Positions 46,228 through 57,350 of a DNA stretch of 64,000 nucleotides are shown piece after piece (position 1 is the first letter of the stretch; the number at the start of each line of letters is the position of its first letter). The stretch covers positions 4,068,520 through 4,132,519 of the forward strand of contig JAKSZT010053837.1 of assembly GCA_026826555.1 (NCBI GenBank). Direction: 5' to 3'. The notes under the pieces are model-generated. The model had not been told where the DNA came from and did no database searches. It saw only the letters and a program-made list of their open reading frames with translations. Position numbers and translations under genes: made by a program. The stretch comes from Tolypeutes matacus (lineage: Eukaryota; Chordata; Mammalia; Cingulata; Chlamyphoridae).

Positions 46228-49200
46228 CTGGAAAGAGAGGGGTGGGATATTTTAGAAAACCATCTGAAAAAGAAAAAGCCATGAGCTCTTTTTTTTCCTC
46301 TCTTTTTCCAAAGTCATATTAGTCCCTTTTAAAACTAAACTTTCTTGCAACTTTCCATATATTTATATAAAAGCATCCATTTGGCATTCAAATGTGAATT
46401 GACTAGTAGAAGTGGGTTAAATTAACAACAGAGCTAAAATTGTGATATCGAGTCAGATTACTCATGTACAGGATTCTAGCTCCAAGACTTATTTTAAAAT
46501 TACTTAACCACTCTGACTTAGTTTTCTCATTTGTAAAATGAAGATTAATAAGAGCAAATTCTTAGAGCAGCACTTAGAATATAGTAAGTCCTCAACAAAA
46601 GTTATTGACGGGGGCTGTAACAGTTCTTTTTTAGGAGGTATTGGGGAGTGAACAGTTTTAAGTAGAAGGATCCCAGTATCCAAAAATGAAGTCTTTGATA
46701 CTCAAAAATGCCTAAACACTGAGCAGCAGCAGACTGCTGCTTTAACCTTTGAAGGTAAAGAAAATGTCTTATTACTTCTGATTTCCCCCATATTCAAAAG
46801 GGCTTTAAAGAGAGAAATTTTTTAAGCATATCCTCAACAAAAACCTTTTTAAGGAAAAATTAGACTGGTCCCCAAAAGAAAGCAAACTCCCCAGTGAAAT
46901 CTGACAGGTGGGAACTTGCCTTGCTTTCTCCCAGGCAAAGTAGTAATTTTTTTTGTGTATCCTAGCATGGATATATAGCACTTGTCTTACACTTTGCTGG
47001 ATATTTGCAAATACTATTAAAAACAGATAGGGAAGCGGATGTGGCTCGATCGATAGGGCTCCCATTTACCATATGGGAGGCCCCGGGTTTGATTCCCAGG
47101 GCCTCCTGGTGAAGGCAAGCCCGCCCATGCGGCGTGGTGAGCTGACGCAGCAAGATGACCCAACAAAAGGAGACAAGTGGACACAGAAATACGCACAGCA
47201 AATGGACACAGCGAGCACAAACAGCAAGGGGGGATAAATAAATAAATAAAATATTTAAAAAATAAAAACAGATAAATACAAAAACATTCTGTGGGGCTTT
47301 GTGTGTGCCAGTTTCTCTACATCCACTTATTTTTTTCACGTTGCCCAACATACTGAGAGTAATTAAGGCTGAAGCTTTGCTACCTTCACATAGTTAAACT
47401 CTTTGACTACTCTAAAACAGCTCATGAATTAGGCATTAGACTGATAAAATATAACATGTAGGTGGGATCTGCATTCTTAACAGTTTTCTGAGCTAAAGAT
47501 ATTAGGTTGGTGCAAAAGTAATTGCGGTATTGCATTGTTGAAATTTGCCATTTGATACTGGAATACATTCTTAAATATATATCATTTTAATATGCATTTC
47601 TCGCTTTATGTTTTTTTGCTAATGACTTATTATTTGCTGTTTATTTTACATTTATTTTAGACTATGGAAATGATGTTAGACAAAAAGCAAATTCGAACGA
47701 TTTTCTTATTTGATTTCAAAATGGGTCATAAAGCAGCGGAGACAATTTGCAACATCAACAACACATTTGGCCAGGAACTGCTAACGAATGTACAGTGCAG
47801 GGTGGTTCAAGAAGTTTTGCAAAGCAGACAAGGGCCTTGAAGATGAGGGACATAGTGGCCGGCCATCGGAAATTGACAACGACCAATTGAGAGCAATCAT
47901 CGAAGCTGATCCTCTTAGAATTACACAAGAAGTTGCCAAAGACCTCAATGTCAACCATTCTACGGTCGTGCGGCATTTGAAGCAAATTGGAAAGGTGAAA
48001 AAGCTTGATAAGTGGGTGCCTCATGAGCTGACTGAAAATTTAAAAAATCATTTTGAAGTGTCATCTTCTCTTATTCTAACGCAACAACAACGAACCATTT
48101 CTCGATTGGATTGTGACGTGTGACGAAAATTGGATTTTATATGAGAACCGGTGAAGACCAGCTCAGTGGTTGAACCGAGAAGAAGCTCCATAGCACTTCC
48201 CAAAACCAAACTTGCACCAAAAAAGGTCATGGTCACTGTTTGGTGGTCTGCTGTCGGTCTGACCCACTACAGCTTTCTGAATCCCGGCAAAACCATTACA
48301 TCTGAGAAGTATGCTCAGCAAATCGATGAGATGCACCGAAAACTGCAATGCCTGCAGCCGGCATTGGTCAACAGAAAGAGCCCAATTCTTCTCCACCACA
48401 ACGCCCAACCACACATCGCACAACCAACACTTCAAAACTTGAACGGCTCTCGGCCTTAGCGCCATCCTTTTGGAAACCTCCGCGCCATGAGAGCCAAGTG
48501 GAGGGAGAAGCGAATGCGCAGACTGAAGCACAAAAGAAGAAAGATGAGGCAGAGATCCAAATAAAGTGTTAGCGTGTGCACTCACGGAGACTTAGGGGAT
48601 CAGGAATATGGAATGCCAGAGGCCCAGGACGTTGGTACAGGTTACTGACTGCATGCTACTGTCTAGTACTCTTCACAGTGGATCTAGAACTCCCAACGGT
48701 CGTCAAACTTCGTGAACACCTCTGAGAGACCCATCTTGCTCAAACCAAAGCAGTCCCTTTGGTCCTTTGCCCCGGACCTGTGACATTTTGGACTAGTTCT
48801 GTTCTCATTTGTGGCCGAATGTTAACACGTGTAAAATAAATCATCTCTTCTGCTGTCTTAGCTGAAGAATCCAAAAAAAAAAAAAAAAAAAACTTGAACG
48901 AATTAGGCTATGAAGTTTTGCCTCATCAGACATGTTCACCTGACCTCTCGCCAACCGACTACCACTTCTTCAAGCATCTCGACAACTTTTTGCAGGGAAA
49001 ACGCTTCCACAACCAGCAGTATGCAGAAAATGCTTTCCAAGAATTAATCGAATCCTGAAGCACGGATTTTTATGCTGTAGAAATAAACTTATTTCTTGTT
49101 GGCAAAAATGTGTTGATTGTAATGGTTCCTATTTTGATTAATAAAGATGTGTTTGAGCCTAGTTATAATGATTTAAAATTCATGGTCCAAAACTGCAATT

Positions 49201-52200
49201 GCTTTTCCACCAACCTAATAGAATATTTCTCACCAGTTTGTTCCAGAATTTAGGACTGGCAACCAAATGAAAAAACTCATGCCCCTAGCCCAAAGTGCAA
49301 AAGAATGTGGTAGAGTGATTCCACCAACAAAGTAGCTAACTCCTACCCTTAGATACTCCAAATCCAGTGATGGGCAGGTAAATATTTAACAACCAGCAAT
49401 CTGAAGTAGAAAAAACTCTGATTTGTAGTGTTTGCTGATTTACCTGGTGTAAATACTTCGCCCATAGTGATTTCAGGCTCTCAAAATGATGTCAATTGGC
49501 TCTAACAGTTGACTCTTGCACGCCTTTATGAGCCGGCTTCAACAGACCACTGCAAACCTATGTGTCTATATTATGAGACAGTGCAGCTAACAAGGTGAAA
49601 CCCTTTAGTGCTTAAACATTTGGTCCAATAGTTGTTCCTTCAGCTAAATTCAAATCATGTTTAAAGTGAAATCACATTGCTCATAATATGTTCCTTGGGA
49701 CTTGGGGCCAGTCTGAGAAAACAAAACATTACTAGGCTGTGTTACTTACTATTAAGTAGCAAAGCAGACTTGAGTTAGGCAATGGAAACAACCACCAAAA
49801 TCTCTGAAAAAGCTGATTACTGCATTGAGTTATGGTTAGAGACATTACTGTGCTTTATGCCACCAAAACCTCTGCAACTTTGCCTTTGCATAGGCCTAGG
49901 TGCTGATGGGAATTAAATTCAAAACTCAATAGCATGTTACCTTCGTGTCATAGCAACCTCCAGGGACTGGGTTAACTGAGTTCAGATCCTCACGGCAGCA
50001 GATGGTATTGCAGGGATCATTCTTACTATAAGGATCTTTCTTATAATCTATAACACAGACAGTGATGGGGAAAAGAGTGTTGGTTCTTCTGAGAAGTTAC
50101 ACATCCACGGTAAGCTTTTTGGACCTGTTAAAGCCTAGATAAGACTAGATGCTTCACAGTTCTCACCCCAGCCTGATCCAGGTACAGAAGTGTCCCTTGG
50201 CTTGTACTAGAAAGGAGCAACTGCTAGTCCTCTGCCCTGGGCCCCACCTGCTCCCAGGAATCTCACAGCATAGAGTGGATGGAAAAGAGATGATAAATGT
50301 GCATGACTTGGCATGTGAGAATTTTTCCAACAAAAAAACCAATTTGACTTTGATTCATCAAAGTTCATCAAAGATAAGGGTATTTATGAATGATTTTTAT
50401 CTTAGTAGCCGATTTTGTCCTTGAAAGGAAACCTGTTTGGAAAGAAAAAAAAAAAGTGCCCTGTATGGTTATTTACTTCTGTGTTTTATGTATGATTTTT
50501 TCTATTTAAAAATGTGTAGAATCTTCTTCCTTGTTGTTTTAATAAGAAGGACAAAATTCTATTGAGTATAAAATATGTATAGTATTAATTGAGTACTAAA
50601 TACTTAATAACTTCTTACAATTCCTCCTAGTACAGAGATGATAAACTTACATGGATTCTTTATCCAAGGGGAAGAAAAGGAGTTTTGAAGAATGATTCTT
50701 GAGAAATGTGCTACGTACTGTTGTATCGCATGATATATTTCATGGACGCCATATCAGTCACTTTTCCTTGGTCCCGACGGAAGATTTTGGCTCGTGGAGC
50801 CAGATCATAAGAGTAGTCCAAACCCAGCTTCTTAACTAACATTGGATAGCCACTCCAGTTGTAGATTTTTTCATGGAAAGGAATGTTGTAGGAGGGCCAG
50901 TATCCTGATTTGGAATGGAAGGGAAGGAAGGATGGGATGACAGGGAGAGAGACAGCAAAGAAGAGAAAGGAAACTAAGTTAGTAATGGCAGTTTATTTTT
51001 TGAAACTTGGCACAGGTGTGCAATCACAGAATGATACTATGGGGAAAATAAAGCTTTGAATGTGAACACTGGCAGCCAAATTGATGTTTTTAAAATCTCC
51101 ACAATTAGCATAACTCCAGATTACTATGCTCAAGAAGGAGAGTATCAGAATTCTTTGAAATTCTGAACTCTTAAAACCATCTATATAGCAGGAAATAACC
51201 TTATTCTCTGTAGAGCAAAATGAAGGGTAATGCAAAATGTTCTGGGGAGGTCATCTAAGTGGATTTGGTTACTGACATGCCAAAAGATGGTTCAAAATAC
51301 GGCCATAAATGGGAAGATGCCAGATGCTAATCAAGGGAAGGTGGAAGAAGACAGCACTGGGAATCAAAAAAGCTGATTTCTAGGCTCAGGGCTATTAAAC
51401 TAGATGTTAGGCAGTTAATGACTTCTTTTTTAAAAACTTCTGGTGGCGGGCAGAGAGCGGGGAGGGGAGACCTCTTTGGTCTCACTCCTGGACCTGGGAC
51501 ACCAGCCCATACTACTGTTCTTAGCATTCTGGGTTCTGATGGCTGCTTTAAGTGCCTCCCTTCCCTACTAAACTGAGAGTTCCTAGAGGGCAGGGTTTTG
51601 CTTCCTACATCCTGCTTTTTCAGTATTTGCTGAATGGAACTTTAAGAGCTTTACCCAGGTGTGGCAGTTTGAGATTATGAATTCAAAAAGAGATTACATT
51701 TGTAAACTGGTCTGTTCCTCTGATACCCTTTGATTATATTAGATTCAGCTGAGATGTCTGATTAATTTATATTAAAATTAAGGCTTTGATTCAACCACAT
51801 CATTAGAGTGCGACTCAGCATTGAGTCCCAGCCCCCTTGGGCTGATAAAACAGACTCTCACATGGAAGTAGACGCAAAGAAGCAAATACGCAGGAAGAGA
51901 GAGTGCTCCATAGACACAGCCCTGGGAAGAGAGATGAGCCTGTTAGTCTACAGCTGATCTTGTGCAGAGAACAGAGCAGCTGAGCCTGGAAAGAAACGAG
52001 CCACAGGGAGAGAGATGAGCCTTATGCCAGCCTGCAGCTGAGATCGGAAGAAGCTGGGACCATGGAGCCTTAAGAGGAAGGAGGAAGGCTGAACCTCGCA
52101 GACTTCACCCACCATTTGCATCAACACGTGGCCAAGGACTTTGGGTGAGAAAGTACCTCTTATGGTACCTTGAGTTCGGCTCTTTAGGCTCTCGTAATAA

Positions 52201-52924
52201 ATAAACAAAAGCCAACAGAGTTCTGGTACTTTGCATCAGCACGTCTGTGGCTGACTAAAACACCAGGAATTCAGAGAGAGGAGGTGAAATTAGAGCCATG
52301 AAAAATCATAAGGTCGTGAATGCCTGACTCAGGTCCCAATCTGTACATTGTCACATAACATTTTTTTTCTTTTTCTTTTTTTTGTCACATAATATTTTGA
52401 CGTAGAAGTTTTGCACATTGTGCTAAACCCAGTAAGCTTTCCCAGTGCAAGTGGCAATGGCATTGAAGAAAATACCTCTCCGTAGAACATCAGTTTGTTC
52501 AGAATATTCCACATATGTAGGAATTTGCTCCACAATGTAGAGAGTGCCGTTGCCTAAGCTATAGTTCAGCTTTACCTTCTTCAGGTCCAGGACCATGTAC
52601 TGATTGTTGTAGGTGCCTGAAATATTGGGAGATGTGAAGTCAGAGTATGGTTATGTCTTTACTGATCAACTCCAGATCTAAACTTGGGCATATGCCTAAA
52701 AGTTATTCTGCAGGGTGACTTACCAGAGTTGTATTTTGAAAAGATTTTGGCCCATGTATTGCCACTATTTGCCATCATATTAGCCACACGGACTCTTTGC
52801 CAGGCCAGGAGAGCCTGGGGTGTCACCAGCTTTAGAAGAGTTTTATTAAACACGCTGTTTGTGGTCTGCAGCAGTACCAAACCACTGCTAAGAATGTAAA
52901 AGTCATCCAGAGACTCCAAAAACC
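46045..52924 (-). CDS. PLBD1: PLBD1, last five exons
   Basis: Phospholipase B domain containing 1 is a secreted/lysosomal N-terminal-nucleophile hydrolase of the phospholipase B-like family, acting on glycerophospholipid acyl chains (family knowledge). Five exons are visible on the minus strand, in transcript order: 52924-52724, 52616-52476, 50904-50719, 50047-49941 and 46227-46045. Every junction has AG/GT signals and all phases fit, giving about 271 residues and a stop, roughly the C-terminal half of the ~553-residue protein. Recognisable blocks are [68 protein letters not shown] and the C-terminal [13 protein letters not shown]. Several N-x-S/T sequons (NKT, NYS, NGT, NWS) suit a glycosylated lumenal protein. 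The catalytic cysteine region is upstream, outside the window. Confidence 0.96.
46440..46610 (+). repeat. MIR-like fragment
   Basis: 'cttaaccactctgacttagt', 'tttgtaaaatgaagattaat' and 'agtaagtcctcaacaaaagt' fit MIR. Confidence 0.65.
47040..47262 (+). mobile_element. DAS-type SINE in last PLBD1 intron
   Basis: Begins gggaagcggatgtggctcga. 12-bp duplication taaaaacagata (47028-47039 and 47263-47274). On the opposite strand to PLBD1. Confidence 0.92.
47664..48460 (+). pseudogene. Broken mariner transposase, N-terminal and central part
   Basis: Decayed D,D34D transposase reading frame interrupted by at least two frame changes: a stop after the first ~58 codons, and a second break near 48,050-48,130. 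The first catalytic Asp is still readable (VTCDE, around 48,120). The second is lost (His for Asp in LLHHN). The rest of the gene resumes after the RPL41 insertion. Confidence 0.88.
48446..48892 (+). pseudogene. RPL41: RPL41 processed pseudogene with intact 25-codon frame
   Basis: Retrocopy of the mRNA for ribosomal protein eL41. It starts with a 5' UTR-like ctctcggccttagcgccat, has ATG at 48487 and TAA at 48562-48564 with no intron, continues through the 3' UTR and ends in a poly(A) run (48873-48892). The encoded 25-residue Arg/Lys-rich peptide differs from the mammalian protein as I know it at only two places: Lys7 to Glu and Arg15 to His. A 12-bp target-site duplication (aaaacttgaacg, 48434-48445 and 48889-48900) flanks it, inside the mariner. 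This is the signature of L1-mediated retrotransposition. Confidence 0.95.
48889..49060 (+). pseudogene. Mariner transposase, C-terminal part after the RPL41 insertion
   Basis: After the poly(A) and repeated target site, the mariner protein resumes: [24 protein letters not shown] sequence, then [20 protein letters not shown] and [10 protein letters not shown], ending near 49,058. It belongs to the same element as 47664-48460. Confidence 0.85.
49941..50047 (-). CDS. PLBD1: PLBD1 penultimate exon
   Basis: 107 bases between 'gtgttatag' and 'gtaaca' (minus strand). It encodes [31 protein letters not shown] and CYDTK, with four cysteines that may form disulfides in the lumenal protein. It ends on a codon boundary. 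Confidence 0.95.
50719..50904 (-). CDS. PLBD1: PLBD1 third-from-last exon
   Basis: 186 bases between 'caaatcag' and 'gtacgt' (minus strand). It encodes [60 protein letters not shown] and N. The NWS sequon and the Tyr-rich block are family hallmarks. Confidence 0.96.
51660..52262 (+). mobile_element. Solo LTR, antisense to PLBD1
   Basis: 603-bp LTR-like element with TG...CA ends (tgtggcagtttgagattatg to gctgactaaaaca) and a perfect 5-bp duplication (ccagg, 51655-51659 and 52263-52267). It shares blocks such as tagtctacagctgatcttgt and caacacgtggc with the LTR at 33450-33893. The ERVL-MaLR type is inferred from ends and size. No viral coding sequence remains. Confidence 0.85.
52476..52616 (-). 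CDS. PLBD1: PLBD1 fourth-from-last exon
   Basis: 141 bases between 'atatttcag' and 'gtattt' (minus strand). It encodes [40 protein letters not shown] and TDVLRR. There are two N-glycosylation sequons (NYS, NGT). The donor is weaker than consensus at its fourth position. Confidence 0.95.
52724..52924 (-). CDS. PLBD1: PLBD1 fifth-from-last exon
   Basis: 201 bases. The acceptor is 'cctgtag' and the donor 'gtaagt' (minus strand). It encodes [20 protein letters not shown], then [25 protein letters not shown] and IFSKYNS. One NKT sequon is present. It begins with the last two bases of a Gly codon. Confidence 0.95.
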
Positions 52925-53954
52925 CTACAGGAAAGAAACAGACAAATAAGTATATGTGTACATGGAATATTGAACCACCACTATCAGTACAGAGCTTTAT
53001 ATACACAACACATTTAGCAAATATGTAGCAGTTTTATTATATTCTTACTCTGCAATAGCTTCTCCCAGCTTTTACTTGTCTCGGTGGCAGTTACTCAGCC
53101 ATGCTCATAGAGGAACCAGCAGACCGCCAACCACTGGATTCGCCATTGAAAATTTATTTCATGATTTGGGGTGACAAAAATTTATTAAACCTGTTTTCCA
53201 AGTTTCCAAAATGATTAATGGGAATAAATCCCCACTTGCTAGGGTTTTGCAGAACTTTTAATTAGGGTGGGATATTAGCAGGGTTCAGTATTAGCTGGTG
53301 AGAGTATGGATAGCTTCTTTTTATAGCATTTTCCAAATTTTATATGACGAGGCCACATGGTTTTTATAAATGGAAAGACATCTACATTTATAAAAGTGGA
53401 CATGGTTTTTGCACTAGAACCTTGACACTCTGCTTTGATGCTTTTTATAAATGTTGGTGGCAACAGAAAAATCAATGAAGGCCTAGTTTGTGATTAACCC
53501 TGTGTTAAGTGGGGTGGGAAAAGAGGAATAGCAGACACAGCTATAACAGTAAGAGAGAAAATATTGTCATCGATACCTAACAGTAAGGAACAAACTGTCA
53601 GTATGTAAGAATTTCAGAGAAGGGTCCAGTCAGAGAGTTAGCGCCTCTGGTGCGTCCCCAACTTTCACCATTTTTGTAATCACTTTACCCTTTTTACTAT
53701 AGCTGAGTACTCTCTGTGCTACTGTTTACTTAACATATATTTTTCAATTGACTCCCTTTTCAAAAGTAAAATACTTAGCCTTGTCATATATAATAATGTC
53801 CAGGAAACAATGGGTTTAATGTTTGGTTTTTAAAAAATGCATCAAAACAAATGCATTTCTACCAAAGTGCCAAAATATTTGTCCATGAACCGTCTAAAAT
53901 CACGTCACCCAGTGCTCTGCAGGCCCCACATTAAGCAACACCAATATAACCAAT

Positions 53955-54090
53955 GCTGTCACTATTGGGAAGAGGAAAGTGAGGTGCAGAGAAGTGACGG
54001 GATCTATGCAAGGTCATATAGCCCTCTCCTGGCAAATCTAAGCCTAGAATGCAGGTCCTCGGTTCTAGCCCAGTGCCCCTTCCACTAAGT
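53955..54090 (+). repeat. MIR-like fragment
   Basis: 'aaagtgaggtgcagagaagt', 'caaggtcatatagccctctc' and 'gtgccccttccactaagt' fit the MIR 3' half. Confidence 0.6.
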
Positions 54091-55845
54091 CTGGGCCTGT
54101 AGGCTCAGCCTCCGTGGCTATCCCTTCATGGAGGAAGTGGACCTGGAACCGAGCCTTCAAAACTTGTGCAAGATGTGACCAGGGAAAGAGGAGTGAGCAT
54201 TACAGATGGGAAGAATAATATGAACAAAGGCGTACAGCAGAGATGGCTATGCCATGGGAGAATGAAGTGGGGGGAGGTGGCGGCAGGGAGACATTAGAAA
54301 ATACAGTTGGATAGTCAGTCAGTCATTCATTCAACAAACATGCTATGGTGCATCTACTCTAGACCTGGTATGGGATAGGAAGGGAGGAGTCACCTGGAAG
54401 CTAAAGATAGAAACCTCAGAGCATGGATTGAGAGTCAGAGGGCTGGAATTTTGTTCCCTGCACTGCTACTAACTAAACTGACAATTCTTACTTTGCCTTC
54501 ATGTTCCTTATTTCCTGATTCCTCTGATAACATGGGACTAAGGTATTCCTAATTTCTGATTAGGAAATTTACATGTTGAGAGCAGTGTCCAGCTAACTCT
54601 TAATGAGGCTCCACAAGGCTGCTGTAAGCCTACACAGAGGTTTGTGTGAACCAGAAAAAGTTGTACACTCCAGCGGGTACAAAGCTTGGTGAGTGGATGG
54701 CACCCTTGAATGAAATTTTAATAGATAACCCCCTGGGCAGACACAGCCTGGACACAGGGGGCACAATTTGGCAAGCAAAGTGCAGATGAATTTCAATGAC
54801 CATTCATTCATCTCTTTGGTGCCCTTAGACAGTGCTCAACTGTACAACCTTACTTGGCAGCTTTAAGGAAGCTCTCTGGTAGAAAATTCTCATAGGGTGG
54901 AAAGCTGCATTTCTGGCATATGTTGCTAATTCGCTTCTTACTGTAGCAACCTCTATGGACACCAGAGGGCAGGCACTCTTTGATATGTGTGAGAGAAAGA
55001 ATAACACTGTTGTATTAGGAGTAATACTTCATTCATGAGCAAAAAGAAACCTGGAAGACGGAAAAGTGTAGGCCATCCAGAGTTCTGGAATAAAGAGGAT
55101 GGATTAGATTGCAAAAACTATAACAAGGAGGTTGATTCTATAAGTTTAGAGTTTATGATAACAAGGAAAAGGTCTAAAGAAAGGACAAAGTCCCAGAAAC
55201 AATGCATTTTAAGAGAGAGTGTTTTTGACTATATACAATTATATTCTTGCTTTCATCTGTCATTACCAGCTTTGGAAGGCAGATTAGTTTAGTTCAAGAG
55301 AAAATGAAACACCCCCAGTGTTTTATGAAAGCCAGCCTGCAAATAACATTTCATAGAAAGCATCTGCTGAATTTAAGAAATTCTGAATATTAATAAATCA
55401 TTATTAATATTTAATAAATCATATTTCAAGACTTAAAAATCATATTTCAAGGCTTTAAAAAAACCACTTGTATCACAAAAATATACAGTGACCACCATCT
55501 TCTGATGCCATTTAGATCATTGCTTATGAAACCCAGAGAAGTTTACCCTTACTATCCTATCAAGTACCTTTATAATGTACCCATTTTCACGTTGCTAATT
55601 CGTAAACGTATGCCATATACCCTTAGCTGCTCCAAAGCCCAGAGGATGTAGACCAAACACACTTCTTTTTGGAAGTGTGGAATCAGTATTGACCACAAAT
55701 GTAAATAACATATGATTCAGGATCAGCAGCATGGATCGTGATAGTGAAAGTAGGTGGAGTGCATTTCTTCACCTTGTCTCTATCCATATTCTTTGCAACG
55801 TAACTCTGCAGGCTCCTCCCATCAACCTCTTAAATCTGAGCCGGA

Positions 55846-55948
55846 GGGGGACGGATGTAGCTCAAGTGGTCGGGCATCTGTCTCCCATATGGAGGGACCT
55901 AGGTTCGATCCCCAGGACCTCCCAGTTAAAAAAAAAAAAAAAAAAAAA
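55846..55948 (+). mobile_element. Short tRNA-like SINE with poly(A)
   Basis: Single head (acggatgtagctcaagtggt ... ggttcgatccccaggacctc) and an A tail. 14-bp duplication aaatctgagc(c/t)gga (55832-55845 and 55949-55962). Confidence 0.9.
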
Positions 55949-56641
55949 AAATCTGAGCTGGATTTGTCACTTGCTTCAGCTATCAGAATGTGCCAGTTCT
56001 GAGTCTAGGCCTCAAGAGGCCTTGCATGCTCTGCTCACTCTCTCATAACCCTGTCACTGCCGTATTAGCAAGTACAGCGCAGTCTGGCCTCTAGGATGAG
56101 GGACCACATGGGGGAGGGCCCCATCCTCTCAGCCAAGGAGAGCCTATAGCTGGCCAACCCGCAAACATGAGCGTGCTCACCCAACATCAGCAGAGCCGCC
56201 TGTTCAACCACAGATGCATGGGTATGCCCCGCTGAGACTGTCCCTTCTAGAAAGAACCACTTACCTGACACCTGTGGATTCAAAAGCAATATACTCACAT
56301 ATTATTTTAAGCCACAAAGTTTTGGGGGTTATTTTTTGCACAGCAATAGCTAACTGACAGAGTAACAGCAATCCAGGGATACAAAATGTTTTGCTTTGAA
56401 ATGTCCTGCTGCCATTTGATTTTAACTCGGATGTGATACTTGGGGAACTTTTTCTTTTTCTTTTTTAAACAAAGTAACATATTCGTACCAGACTCAACCC
56501 TTCTACTGCACTTCTTCCCACTGCTCAGAAGGGACAGCCTCACTTCTCAGACTTGTGGAAAGCACCAGCCGGCACTAGGCTATTTGCTCTAAACCACTCG
56601 ACAAATGCCTATTACACATCTCCCATATGGCAGGTGCTATG

Positions 56642-56745
56642 CAATGGTTCTCAACTGAGGGACAGCATCAAAATGCCCTTGGGAGCTTTTTCAAAAGGGA
56701 CAAGCCCAGGCCAACCTCCTTGGCCCCTCTGTATCTCCACAAGAA
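56642..56745 (+). mobile_element. MER20/MER5-like hAT fragment
   Basis: Begins caatggttctcaactgaggg and continues with an 'agcatcaaaatgcccttgggagctt' type body, like the old eutherian MER5/MER20 hAT families. One end only. Confidence 0.45.
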
Positions 56746-57239
56746 CCACTGCTCGAAGGTTGCTGTTTGAAGAGGGGAAAGCTTCTGCTTCCTCACTCTA
56801 AGAAAAGTAAGCCTGTGGACCTCCTGTTAACCCAGGACACAAAATCCCACAGCCCCTGGTTTTTGCCTACTGCACAATTGGACTTGACCTTTCCACCTTC
56901 CAGAATGGCATTTATTCACTTCCCTTCCTGCCAAGATCCTAACTGGTAACGGTCAATCCTGACTTCTCCTTCCAGTGATTTTTCTTCAATCAAGTTAGTA
57001 TTTATTGAGCACTCTTTTGCCTAATCCTGCAGTAGGAAAGTGCTCAGGGGAAGATTTATGCCACTTACATATTGAAGCACATCAAACCCTTCCTGAGATA
57101 TTTGAATACCATGCAGTGATCCACATGAAGGAACCTTTACATCTTAAAGGATGTGATGTTTTTCTTCGTTAATAAATTGTCTTATTTAATTTAGATAATA
57201 TTTATTTCTTTACTTTTTCTCTTTCCATCTACCCCACAG

Positions 57240-57350
57240 TATGTAAGCTTCATGAGGGCAGGGACTTTTCTGTCTTGTTCACTGATGTTTCTACAGCACC
57301 AAGAAAAGGGTTTGACACAAAGTAGGTGCTCAACAAGTAACTATTGAATC
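57240..57350 (+). repeat. L2/MIR-type 3' end
   Basis: 'aagcttcatgagggcaggga' ... 'aagtaggtgctcaacaagta' is the conserved 3' phrase of L2-type elements. Confidence 0.6.

Larger units (their letters stand above)
47502..49218 (+). mobile_element. Hsmar1-like mariner element, inactive, with nested RPL41 copy
   Basis: Tc1/mariner cut-and-paste transposon. The left end reads ttaggttggtgcaaaagtaa and the right end is its imperfect inverted copy, with TA duplications at 47500-47501 and 49219-49220. Without the RPL41 insertion it is about 1.26 kb, the size of a full mariner. The transposase starts at ATG 47664 ([20 protein letters not shown]) and is broken by frameshifts. Readable blocks are [20 protein letters not shown], the helix-turn-helix ([20 protein letters not shown]), [22 protein letters not shown] and [15 protein letters not shown]. 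The second catalytic Asp is His ([10 protein letters not shown] instead of HDN), so it cannot be active. TIRs and protein are strikingly like Hsmar1, the source of the SETMAR transposase domain in anthropoid primates (family knowledge). Confidence 0.93.
46228..49940 (-). other. PLBD1: Last PLBD1 intron
   Basis: Carries a MIR-like fragment (46,440-46,610), a SINE (47040-47262) and a mariner with a nested RPL41 pseudogene (47502-49218). 49,221-49,940 is unassigned. Confidence 0.75.
50048..52475 (-). other. PLBD1: PLBD1 introns between its fourth-from-last and penultimate exons
   Basis: 50048-50718 shows nothing assignable. 50905-52475 carries an L2-like 3' end piece (51,580-51,650) and a solo LTR (51660-52262). 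Confidence 0.6.
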
